22,817 nucleotides of DNA from a virus (IMGVR_UViG_3300032092_000279:1-22817), one strand, 5' to 3'. Shown: positions 7,496 to 12,756, counted from the first letter of the stretch. Program-made: numbers and translations. Notes: a model not told the origin generated them from the sequence alone.

Positions 7496-7504
7496 GTGAG
7501 TTAT

Positions 7505-7531
7505 AAATGGGCATTCTCTGAGTGTCCATTT
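7505..7531 (+). other. Intergenic hairpin
   Basis: AAATGGGCA (7505-7513) pairs with TGTCCATTT (7523-7531) over nine positions, including one G-U, around a 9-nt loop. Only TGTCGTTTC follows, so it is at best a weak terminator. It may instead stabilise an mRNA end or the leader of the gene at 7554. Confidence 0.45.
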
Positions 7532-7553
7532 GTCGTTTCATTTGGAGAATAAT

Positions 7554-7883
7554 ATGGCAACCAAAGAAGATATTAAGAAGTCGCAGAATGCCACAACAGG
7601 TGGTCGTAAATTTGATGGTGGTAAACTTCAGTATGGATTACTACCACCACTGGCATTAAAAGCCACTGTAGAAATTCTAACATTTGGTGCGGAGAAATAC
7701 GAACCAGATAATTGGAAGAATGTCCCAGACTCCAAACGTAGATACTTTGATGCAATGCAAAGACATCTGTGGGCATGGAAAGAGGGAGAGCAAAACGATC
7801 CCGAGACTGGCAAGAATCACTTGGCACATGCAATGTGTTGCTTGATGTTCTTGTATGAACACGATGTCAAGTACTCAAAATAA
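7554..7883 (+). CDS. dATP/dGTP diphosphohydrolase-like protein (DUF5664 type)
   Basis: The start ATG at 7554 follows GGAG by 6 nt; the longer in-frame TTG extension is rejected. The product is 109 aa. GGRKFDGGKLQYGLLPPLAL near the N-terminus and the array H71, E79, D82, H89, H92 (HLWAWKEGE, NHLAHAMCC) match the all-alpha nucleotide pyrophosphohydrolase-like family annotated as dATP/dGTP diphosphohydrolase N-terminal domain. Family-based inference: it hydrolyses purine dNTPs or house-cleans nucleotides, adjusting pools next to the replication genes. Substrate specificity cannot be read from the sequence. The gp45 promoter follows immediately. Confidence 0.75.
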   Translation: MATKEDIKKSQNATTGGRKFDGGKLQYGLLPPLALKATVEILTFGAEKYEPDNWKNVPDSKRRYFDAMQRHLWAWKEGEQNDPETGKNHLAHAMCCLMFLYEHDVKYSK

Positions 7884-7885
7884 AT

Positions 7886-7914
7886 TTGTCAAACACCTCG
7901 TTCTGAGGTATAAT
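7886..7914 (+). promoter_or_regulatory. Sigma70-like promoter of gp45, with inverted repeat in the spacer
   Basis: -35 TTGTCA (7886-7891), a 17-nt spacer and a perfect -10 TATAAT (7909-7914). The spacer holds the inverted repeat ACCTC (7895-7899) / GAGGT (7905-7909), whose last base is the first T of the -10. Confidence 0.85.
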
Positions 7915-7955
7915 GTTTTATACATAGTAATGTAATCATTTGAATGGAGAAAGTA

Positions 7956-8615
7956 ATGAAACTTAGTAAAGAAACCACTGCCCTAATTAAAAACTTTGCT
8001 GGAATTAACAGCAATCTACTTTTAAAGAGTGGCAATAAACTCGCAACAATCTCATCACAGAAAAACGTGATGGCTGATGCGACAGTAACAGAAACATTCC
8101 CTGACTTTGGAATCTACGATCTCAATGAGTTCTTGGGTGCTATGTCTTTGTTTGACGATCCTGAATTGGACTTTCAAGAGAAGTATGTTTCAATTAGTCA
8201 AGGTAGTATGAAGATTAAGTTCTTTGCTGCAGACGCATCTGTATTGGTCGCACCACAAAAAGCCATCACATTCCCTGAAGCAGAAATCAACTTCACGATG
8301 TCTGCTGGTATGTTGAATATGATTAATAAGACTGCATCTGTTCTACGTGCATCTGATGTATCAATTGTTGGTGATGGCACTAATGTTATTGCAGTTGTTG
8401 GTGATAAGAAGAATGTTACTGGTAACTCTTTTAGTGAATCTGTTGGTGCTACTGATAAGACTTTCAAAGTCAATCTGAAAGTAGAAAACCTAAAGATGCT
8501 TCCAGGTGATTATCAAGTATCAATCTCAAGTAAGAAAATCTCTCGTTTTAAATCTCCATCAAGCGACTTGGTATATTATGTTGCAGTAGAAGCTGATTCT
8601 ACATTTGAATTCTAA
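7956..8615 (+). CDS. gp45: Sliding clamp, T4 gp45 family
   Basis: The start at 7956 (MKLSKETT) is chosen because GGAG at 7946-7949 lies 6 nt upstream; the ATG at 7944 overlaps that SD. The product is 219 aa, against 228 aa for T4 gp45. The N-terminal LSKETTALIKNFAGINSNLLLKSG pattern, the DFGIYDLNEFLGAMSLFDDPEL segment and the C-terminal RFKSPSSDLVYYVAVE strand are typical of phage processivity clamps. Family role: a trimeric ring that tethers gp43 to DNA; in T4 it is also the coactivator of late transcription. Clamp-loader genes follow directly. The promoter of gp44 has its -35 within the last codons of this gene. Confidence 0.95.
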   Translation: MKLSKETTALIKNFAGINSNLLLKSGNKLATISSQKNVMADATVTETFPDFGIYDLNEFLGAMSLFDDPELDFQEKYVSISQGSMKIKFFAADASVLVAPQKAITFPEAEINFTMSAGMLNMINKTASVLRASDVSIVGDGTNVIAVVGDKKNVTGNSFSESVGATDKTFKVNLKVENLKMLPGDYQVSISSKKISRFKSPSSDLVYYVAVEADSTFEF

Positions 8616-8633
8616 ATGACGAGAGGGTATAAT
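8605..8633 (+). promoter_or_regulatory. Promoter of gp44 with the -10 inside a perfect inverted repeat
   Basis: -35 TTGAAT (8605-8610, inside the gp45 coding end), a 17-nt spacer and -10 TATAAT (8628-8633). The -10 forms the loop of a perfect 7-bp inverted repeat, GAGAGGG (8621-8627) / CCCTCTC (8634-8640). As RNA this could be a hairpin, but no T tract follows. Confidence 0.7.
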
Positions 8634-8667
8634 CCCTCTCTATTCTTTGTTATGTTTGGAGATTTAT

Positions 8668-9621
8668 ATGATTGAAAGTCGTGATGAACAGTTTCTGTGG
8701 GTGGAGAAATACCGTCCACAGAAAATTGATGATTGTATCCTACCAGAGTCTTTGAAAAAGACTTTCAAGGATTATATTGCACAGGGTGAACTACCACACT
8801 TTTTACTTTGTGGTACTGCTGGTGTGGGTAAAACTACCGTAGCCAAAGCACTGTGTAATGAGATTGGTGCAGAGTATGTGATTCTTAACGGATCGGATAC
8901 TGGTGGTCACATTGATACACTCCGTACTACCATTAAGGGTTTTGCCACATCTGTATCTTTGACTGATGCTAAGAAAGTTATTATCTTAGATGAAGCAGAT
9001 TATCTACAGGCTAACTCTACTCAGCCAGCACTCCGTAATTACATGGAGGAGTTTTCGGCTAACTGTCGCTTTATCTTTACTGCTAACTATAAGAATCGTA
9101 TCATTGAACCCATCCACAGTCGTTGTGCTGTGATTGAATTCAAGATCGATAATAAAGAAAAGCAAGAGATCGCTGCAGCATTCTTTAAACGAGCAACCAC
9201 TATTCTCAAGCAAGAGAATATCGAGTTCGATCCTAAAGTCGTAGCTGAACTTGTCACGAAACACTTTCCTGATTATCGTCGCATTCTAAACGAACTACAA
9301 CGCTATTCTGTTTCAGGTAAGATTGACTCAGGTATCCTAGTCAATATGTCACAAGAGTCTTTTAAAGGTTTAGTTAAACTGATGAAAGACAAAGACTTCA
9401 CTGAGGTTCGTAAGTGGGTTGCCAAGAACTCTGATGCAGATACAACTGCACTGTTCCGTGAATTTTATGACACTGCCACTACTAATATGGATGCCAATAG
9501 TATTCCGCAGATGATTCTTATTTTGGCAGACTATCAATATAAAGCAGCATTTGTTGCTGACCATGAACTAAATATTATGGCAGCACTAACTGAGATTATG
9601 GCTCAGTGTAAATTCAAATGA
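8668..9621 (+). CDS. gp44: Clamp loader large subunit, T4 gp44 family (AAA+)
   Basis: The start at 8668 (MIESRDEQFLWVEKYRP) is supported by GGAG six bases upstream and by length: 317 aa, against 319 for T4 gp44. The RFC-box-like WVEKYRP is at 11-17, Walker A GTAGVGKT at 49-56, Walker B ILDEAD with D108/E109, and the SRC arginine-finger motif at 151-153, all in clamp-loader order. Family role: with gp62 it forms the 4:1 ATPase that opens and loads the gp45 ring. A separate promoter upstream allows expression independent of gp45. Confidence 0.96.
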   Translation: MIESRDEQFLWVEKYRPQKIDDCILPESLKKTFKDYIAQGELPHFLLCGTAGVGKTTVAKALCNEIGAEYVILNGSDTGGHIDTLRTTIKGFATSVSLTDAKKVIILDEADYLQANSTQPALRNYMEEFSANCRFIFTANYKNRIIEPIHSRCAVIEFKIDNKEKQEIAAAFFKRATTILKQENIEFDPKVVAELVTKHFPDYRRILNELQRYSVSGKIDSGILVNMSQESFKGLVKLMKDKDFTEVRKWVAKNSDADTTALFREFYDTATTNMDANSIPQMILILADYQYKAAFVADHELNIMAALTEIMAQCKFK

Positions 9622-9628
9622 GGCTAAT

Positions 9629-9952
9629 ATGGAAATTCTTATTATAATTGGTTCAGTGATCGTAGGTTTCTCTATCGGATGGAATCTTCGTGAACGAGTT
9701 GCTGTGGTTAAAACACATAGAATGCTTGCTAAGATCGAACAAGAACTTGAGCAAGATACAGACCCAGAAGTAGTAAAGATTACTATTGAAAAAGATAATG
9801 GAATCTTATTCGCATATCATAAAGATAGCAGTCAGTTTATCACACAAGCCAATGATAGGAAAGAACTCGAAAAGAAATTAGCAGAGTTATTTCCTGGAAA
9901 AACATTTGGTGTGTCACCAAAAAACCTAATTGACATAGGATTTACATCGTGA
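9629..9952 (+). CDS. Small membrane-anchored protein (107 aa), unknown function
   Basis: The N-terminus MEILIIIGSVIVGFSIGW is a clear single membrane segment followed by Arg/Lys residues, so the rest is probably cytoplasmic. The soluble part is Glu/Lys-rich and includes VVKITIEKDNGILFAYHKDSSQF and a helical segment. It starts 7 nt after gp44 with a GAGG-type SD, and its stop overlaps the GTG of gp62, so it is part of the gp44-gp62-regA operon. No known T4 counterpart is recognised; a membrane protein inside the clamp-loader operon is unusual. Confidence 0.8.
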   Translation: MEILIIIGSVIVGFSIGWNLRERVAVVKTHRMLAKIEQELEQDTDPEVVKITIEKDNGILFAYHKDSSQFITQANDRKELEKKLAELFPGKTFGVSPKNLIDIGFTS

Positions 9953-10326
9953 CACCTTTTGACTTTATCAATGCAATAAATCTTACAAAGAAAAACCTAT
10001 TCGAAGAACCACAGGCTGACAAAGACTATACACCATTTTTAGTCAATCGTGGTTTGTCTTATTTTCCCGATACAGTCCTATATGCAAACGAGATGAATCT
10101 TAACTCGAGCATACCTAAAGACTGGCAGTTTTCTTTTTTCCTAAATACTATACCAAAGAAGAAGAGATTCTCGAAGTGGCATAAGAAAGAAGCCGATACG
10201 ATGGATCTCACTCTTGTAAAAGAGTACTTTGGATATTCTTCCGAGAAGGCAAATGAAGCACTAAGTATCTTGTCTGAAGAACAGTTGAATATGATAAAAG
10301 AAAAATTATACAAAGGTGGAAAATAA
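9949..10326 (+). CDS. gp62: Clamp loader small subunit, T4 gp62 family
   Basis: It starts with GTG at 9949, overlapping the preceding TGA (GTGA), with AGGA eight bases upstream. The product is 125 aa, shorter than T4 gp62 (187 aa). YTPFLVNRGLSYFPDTVLYANEMN is the characteristic N-terminal signature of gp62 proteins, followed by IPKKKRFSKWHKK and a C-terminal helix with LVKEYFGYSSEKA. Family role: the single non-ATPase subunit of the gp44/62 clamp loader. Its position between gp44 and regA is canonical. Its stop overlaps the regA start as TAATG. Confidence 0.9.
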   Translation: MTPFDFINAINLTKKNLFEEPQADKDYTPFLVNRGLSYFPDTVLYANEMNLNSSIPKDWQFSFFLNTIPKKKRFSKWHKKEADTMDLTLVKEYFGYSSEKANEALSILSEEQLNMIKEKLYKGGK

Positions 10327-10745
10327 TGACTGTAGAGATGATTTACTACGACTGGACACCCGAGTCGATGCTTGAAGTGAGTCTGCCAGAACCAGACAAC
10401 TTTTTAAAAGTCCGTGAGACCCTAACTCGCATCGGCATTGCTTCCAGAAAAGAAAACAAGTTGTATCAATCATGCCATATCCTTCATAAGCAGGGTAGGT
10501 ATTTCATTGTACACTTCAAAGAATTATTCGCTCTTGATGGTAAAGAATCAAACATCACTAGCGGAGATATCGAGAGACGAAATGCTATCGCTGGACTGCT
10601 ACAAGACTGGGATCTACTTAAGATCCTAGATAGTCTTAGAGCAGAGCAGAAAGCATCACTCTCTCAAATTAAGGTGGTCTCTTACAAAGAAAAGGACCAG
10701 TGGGAATTAGTTCCAAAATATAACATAGGAAAAAAATCAAAATGA
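10326..10745 (+). CDS. regA: Translational repressor RegA
   Basis: The product is 139 aa. VRETLTRIGIASRKENKLYQ, SCHILHKQGRYFIVHFKELF, the LLQDWDLLKIL helix and WELVPKYNIG closely follow T4 RegA. T4 RegA is 122 aa; the extra length is mainly a short N-terminal extension (MTVEMIYYDWTPE) and the C-terminal Lys-rich end. Family role: it binds AU-rich translation initiation regions of early phage mRNAs, including its own and those of clamp and clamp-loader genes, and blocks ribosome binding. It is coupled to gp62 by TAATG and to the next ORF by ATGA. Confidence 0.95.
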   Translation: MTVEMIYYDWTPESMLEVSLPEPDNFLKVRETLTRIGIASRKENKLYQSCHILHKQGRYFIVHFKELFALDGKESNITSGDIERRNAIAGLLQDWDLLKILDSLRAEQKASLSQIKVVSYKEKDQWELVPKYNIGKKSK

Positions 10746-10912
10746 TTAAACTTGAATTGAGTGTTGATGAGTGCAATATGATTCTTCGTGTATTGGGTAA
10801 GCACCCATTTGAAGAAGTAGTCTCTGTTATTAACAAGATTAAGCAACAAGGCGAACCGCAAGTTGCAGCTATGGCAGAAGCAGAACAATCTGCTGAGTTG
10901 CCAGCAGCATAA
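10742..10912 (+). CDS. Small conserved phage protein (56 aa)
   Basis: The ATG overlaps the regA stop (ATGA). MIKLELSVDECNMILRVLGKHPFEEVVSVINKIKQQ resembles the short helical phage proteins of pattern VNxILxxLGxxPYxxVxxLIxKIxxQ found in many tailed phages; the tail is Ala/Glu/Gln-rich. Function unknown. It ends the coding part of the gp44-regA operon and is followed by about 150 nt without an ORF. Confidence 0.75.
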   Translation: MIKLELSVDECNMILRVLGKHPFEEVVSVINKIKQQGEPQVAAMAEAEQSAELPAA

Positions 10913-11007
10913 AGAATCCACCTTAGGATCCGTTCGTAGCTACGGCAAAAGGCGTCCGAGCAATTGCACTGACACTCGTAGTTGTCGCTGGATAAAGTAA
11001 CCAGCAC

Positions 11008-11035
11008 TACCTTGCCTTCGGGGAGGTAACTTTTT
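11008..11035 (+). terminator. Terminator-like UUCG-capped hairpin before hsp20
   Basis: TACCTT, a bulged G, CC (11008-11016), a TTCG tetraloop and GGGAGGTA (11021-11028) form an 8-pair stem with one G-U, followed by AC and five T (11031-11035). It is consistent with a Rho-independent terminator ending the gp44-regA transcript, or an attenuator within the hsp20 leader. Confidence 0.7.
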
Positions 11036-11042
11036 AATTTAA

Positions 11043-11057
11043 CTCGCTTAATAGGAG
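11043..11057 (+). promoter_or_regulatory. ROSE-like anti-Shine-Dalgarno hairpin of hsp20
   Basis: CTC-G-CT (11043-11048) pairs with the SD AGGAG (11053-11057) around a TAAT loop, leaving a single bulged G. UCGCU at 11044-11048 fits the U(U/C)GCU anti-SD motif of ROSE RNA thermometers, which control small heat-shock genes. The stem is only 5 bp, so it would be weak at moderate temperature. Confidence 0.5.
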
Positions 11058-11064
11058 AAACACT

Positions 11065-11559
11065 ATGGGAAATAATTCATTTCCAAACATCGCATTATTT
11101 GGTCCAGGATTTAAGGACTTCGACAAATTCTTTGTCGGCTTTGAAGATCACGCAAAACAATTACAGTCTTTGCATAATGATCTAACTAAAAACATCCCTA
11201 ACTATCCACCGTATAACATTCGTAAGAATGATGAGAACTCATACACGATTGAAATCGCAGTTGCTGGCTTTGGTCAGAATGAGATTGATATTGAAATTGA
11301 TGGTGGTAAATTAGTCGTTAAGGGTAATGTTGATGCTGCTACTGACGCACTAGAAGATAACTTCTTGTTCAAAGGTATCGCCACACGTGCCTTTACTCGT
11401 GCCTTTGCTATTGATGATCACATTGAAGTTAAGAATGCAGAACTGTTCAACGGTATGCTTAAGATTGCTTTGGAGCGTTTAGTTCCAGAAGAATCAAAGC
11501 CAAAGAAAGTTCCAGTCAAGACTAAAGGTGAGAAACAGTTTCTAAACGAAGGAAACTAA
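11065..11559 (+). CDS. hsp20: Small heat-shock protein, Hsp20/IbpA family
   Basis: The product is 164 aa. The alpha-crystallin domain runs from about residue 48 to 138: YPPYNIRK, SYTIEIAVAGF, the GKLVVKG strand, FLFKGIATRAFTRAFAIDD and the GMLKIALERLVPEE end. The C-terminal tail is Lys/Pro-rich. Family role: an ATP-independent holdase that protects aggregating proteins. Hsp20 genes are found in T4-like cyanophages, also near replication genes. The SD AGGAG lies 7 nt before the ATG and sits inside a possible RNA thermometer hairpin. Confidence 0.93.
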   Translation: MGNNSFPNIALFGPGFKDFDKFFVGFEDHAKQLQSLHNDLTKNIPNYPPYNIRKNDENSYTIEIAVAGFGQNEIDIEIDGGKLVVKGNVDAATDALEDNFLFKGIATRAFTRAFAIDDHIEVKNAELFNGMLKIALERLVPEESKPKKVPVKTKGEKQFLNEGN

Positions 11560-11560
11560 T

Positions 11561-11659
11561 ATGCATATCTTAAAAAGTATTACAGACTTTTTTGTTATGC
11601 TCATGGATTCTTTGCATGAAGCAAAAGAAATGCAGAGAAAAAGTCGGAGGATTCCATAA
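11561..11659 (+). CDS. Micro-protein (32 aa) downstream of hsp20
   Basis: AAGGAA six bases before the ATG and immediate proximity to the hsp20 stop support translation. The product starts MHILKSITDFFVMLMDSLHEA, is amphipathic helical with a hydrophobic first half, and ends in a basic RKSRRIP. Its stop overlaps the next start (TAATG). No family is recognised. Confidence 0.5.
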   Translation: MHILKSITDFFVMLMDSLHEAKEMQRKSRRIP

Positions 11660-11739
11660 TGACTTATTGGATTCCAATGACAGATGATGATTGGGATTGG
11701 GTAAACGGTAAAGCACCAACAAAACCCAACCAACAGTAA
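11659..11739 (+). CDS. Micro-protein (26 aa), Trp/Asp-rich
   Basis: The start overlaps the preceding stop as TAATG, and a strong GGAGG lies nine bases upstream. The product contains MTYWIPMTDDDWDWVNG and a Lys/Pro-rich end. Three Trp in 26 residues and the good ribosome site argue against chance. Function unknown. Confidence 0.5.
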   Translation: MTYWIPMTDDDWDWVNGKAPTKPNQQ

Positions 11740-11741
11740 TC

Positions 11742-11782
11742 GTACAAGCAGGGAGAGTTTCGGCTCTCCCTAAATACTTGTA
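11742..11782 (+). promoter_or_regulatory. Two-part hairpin over the start of the 68-aa ORF
   Basis: The inner stem AGGGAGAG (11750-11757) / CTCTCCCT (11764-11771) with loop TTTCGG is perfect over 8 bp. An outer stem TACAAG (11743-11748) / CTTGTA (11777-11782) reaches the first base of the ATG at 11782. No SD is evident for that ORF, so the fold may control its translation, or mark the 3' end of the hsp20 message. Confidence 0.55.
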
Positions 11783-11988
11783 TGATGAAAGCAAAACTAT
11801 CTCCCAACTTAATCTCATTCGTCACTGTTCGCAGAGGAGAATGGATTCTCAAAGTTTCTGTTTATAAAAATAAACAGATTATGGTTATTGCACAGCATTG
11901 TTATGAATTTGAAAAAATGATTATTCAATGGTTTTCAGATTCAAATACAGCAGCAGATTTTATTGAACTACTTGTTATAGAGGATTGA
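11782..11988 (+). CDS. Small phage protein (68 aa), unknown function
   Basis: It starts MMKAKLSPNLISFVTVRRGEW. Beta-rich N-terminal half (VTVRRGEWILKVSVYKNKQIMVIAQH), then a helical half (FEKMIIQWFSDSNTAADFIELLV). No SD is visible; the start sits at the end of a hairpin, next to ATGATG. It is separated by one base from the next gene. No family is recognised. Confidence 0.65.
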   Translation: MMKAKLSPNLISFVTVRRGEWILKVSVYKNKQIMVIAQHCYEFEKMIIQWFSDSNTAADFIELLVIED

Positions 11989-11989
11989 T

Positions 11990-12289
11990 ATGGAAGATAT
12001 TAAAGTATTTAAACTGATTAATGGTGAAGAACTTATCAGTAAAGCAACTGAAAATGGTTCAGGATGGACATTGGACTCTCCTGCTCAGATTGTTATGCAA
12101 CAAACTAAAGATGGTGTTGGTGTAGCACTGGCTCCATATATGCCATATGCATCTGGTGCGATTACAATGTATCAGCATGCTGTTGCAAGCAAATCAAAAC
12201 CTGACGTGAAGATGGAGAATGAATACAGCCGATTGTTCGGTTCTGGCATTCAAATTGTCTCCTCAACCCCTGCTAGTATCATAGTTTAA
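11990..12289 (+). CDS. Conserved phage protein (99 aa), possibly LSm-like beta-barrel
   Basis: A GAGG SD lies 6 nt before the ATG. The N-terminal IKVFKLINGEELISKATENG resembles small Sm-like or structural phage proteins with a KLxxGExIIxK strand-turn-strand. The middle (GVGVALAPYMPYASGAITMYQHAV) and end (SSTPASIIV) are hydrophobic and beta-prone. The Sm-like reading is a guess from pattern alone. It is the last gene before a strong intrinsic terminator. Confidence 0.7.
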   Translation: MEDIKVFKLINGEELISKATENGSGWTLDSPAQIVMQQTKDGVGVALAPYMPYASGAITMYQHAVASKSKPDVKMENEYSRLFGSGIQIVSSTPASIIV

Positions 12290-12309
12290 GGCTCTCATTT
12301 ACCCCCAAG

Positions 12310-12332
12310 ACCCTCTCTCGTAGAGGGTTTTT
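12310..12332 (+). terminator. Rho-independent terminator ending the hsp20 unit
   Basis: ACCCTCT (12310-12316), loop CTCGT and AGAGGGT (12322-12328), followed by four more T (five in a row, 12328-12332). A perfect 7-bp GC-rich stem with a T tract. Confidence 0.9.
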
Positions 12333-12341
12333 CGCATTCTA

Positions 12342-12363
12342 AACCCTTGTATCTACAGGGGTT
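12342..12363 (+). other. Second strong hairpin after the terminator
   Basis: AACCCTTGT (12342-12350) pairs with ACAGGGGTT (12355-12363) through nine positions, including one G-U, around ATCT. It has no T tract. It sits between the terminator and cassette copy E. Confidence 0.6.
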
Positions 12364-12364
12364 C

Positions 12365-12432
12365 TAATCCCCTCAGACTCGTAGGGTCATTTGCAAATAC
12401 TTGTTGTCTTTAATTCCGTTTTAGGGCATAAT
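12365..12432 (+). repeat. Intergenic promoter cassette, copy E
   Basis: It starts with TAATCCCCTCAGACTC and GTAGGGTC, as in copy A after gp46, although here no gene ends at this TAA. The palindrome CATTTGCAAATAC is at 12388-12400, ending 3 nt before -35, as in copies C and D. It ends in TTGTCT, 17 nt, CATAAT. Confidence 0.75.
12404..12432 (+). promoter_or_regulatory. Sigma70-like promoter of the 12466 gene and downstream unit
   Basis: -35 TTGTCT (12404-12409), a 17-nt spacer starting TTAATT and ending TTTTAGGG, and -10 CATAAT (12427-12432). The predicted start near 12439 leaves a leader of about 27 nt with AGGA nine bases before the ATG at 12466. Confidence 0.8.
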
Positions 12433-12465
12433 AGTTATATTATGATGAGAAAAGGAAATGTGAAT

Positions 12466-12738
12466 ATGTTAAGAAATGCAAGTGTTGCTACCAAAGGTGA
12501 TTTTATCCGTGCTTATGATTTCAAGCCAATGTTGAATCGTGAAGATTGTTTCGTTGAAGGTCAAGTTGTTGAACGTGCTAACACAGAACATGGTTATACA
12601 GCGTTTAAGATTTTTGTTAGCAAAGAAGTTTTCGGTGGCGAAAAAATCTCTGACAACTTGGTTGGCAAATACGTTTATGTTCCGCACGAAGTCAGCTTTA
12701 TGGAATATCCTGGTCGCATTATTAACTTGTCGAAGTAA
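12466..12738 (+). CDS. Small phage protein (90 aa), unknown function
   Basis: The start at 12466 (MLRNASVATKGDFIRAYDF) is chosen because AGGA lies nine bases upstream and the promoter -10 is at 12427; the longer in-frame frame would begin upstream of the transcription start. The sequence reads as a small beta-barrel: CFVEGQVVERANTEHGYTAFKI, a VFGGEKISDNLVGKYVYVPHEV loop, and FMEYPGRIINLSK. The pattern resembles small phage proteins with an OB- or SH3-like fold, but no family is assigned. Confidence 0.75.
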   Translation: MLRNASVATKGDFIRAYDFKPMLNREDCFVEGQVVERANTEHGYTAFKIFVSKEVFGGEKISDNLVGKYVYVPHEVSFMEYPGRIINLSK

Positions 12739-12756
12739 TTGAGGAGAAAATATATT

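Larger units (their letters stand above)
10913..11064 (+). ncRNA. Structured noncoding leader or small RNA region upstream of hsp20
   Basis: This is 152 nt without any ATG, visibly richer in G and C than its surroundings. Successive potential stems: CCGT/ACGG (10930-10945, containing the palindrome CGTAGCTACG), GACA/TGTC (10971-10986), GCTGG/CCAGC (10987-11005), a UUCG-capped terminator-like stem (11008-11028), then the hairpin holding the hsp20 SD (11043-11057). The middle three lie directly end to end. This could be the 5' leader of hsp20, a 3' UTR of the regA operon, or an independent RNA. No clear promoter was found within it. Confidence 0.5.

Noticed and set aside
7501-7510. T4-like late promoter (TATAAATG versus TATAAATA)
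   Set aside because: A single near match within a hairpin and upstream of an early-type gene; no second instance supports a late promoter set here.
7554-7883. Evidence for a 2-aminoadenine (Z) genome
   Set aside because: The diphosphohydrolase-like gene alone is insufficient; no PurZ-like or DatZ-like gene is in the window and the polymerase is an ordinary gp43.
10925-10985. Glutamine riboswitch (glnA / downstream-peptide type), known from cyanobacteria and their phages
   Set aside because: CGTTCGT followed by ACGGCAAAAGG is reminiscent of the consensus, but the required downstream GAAGGAACG-like strand is absent and the implied hairpin would have no loop.
12391-12465. N-terminal extension of the 90-aa protein (TTG/ATG starts before 12466)
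   Set aside because: The extension runs through the promoter -35/-10 and the predicted transcription start; AGGA is correctly placed only for the ATG at 12466.
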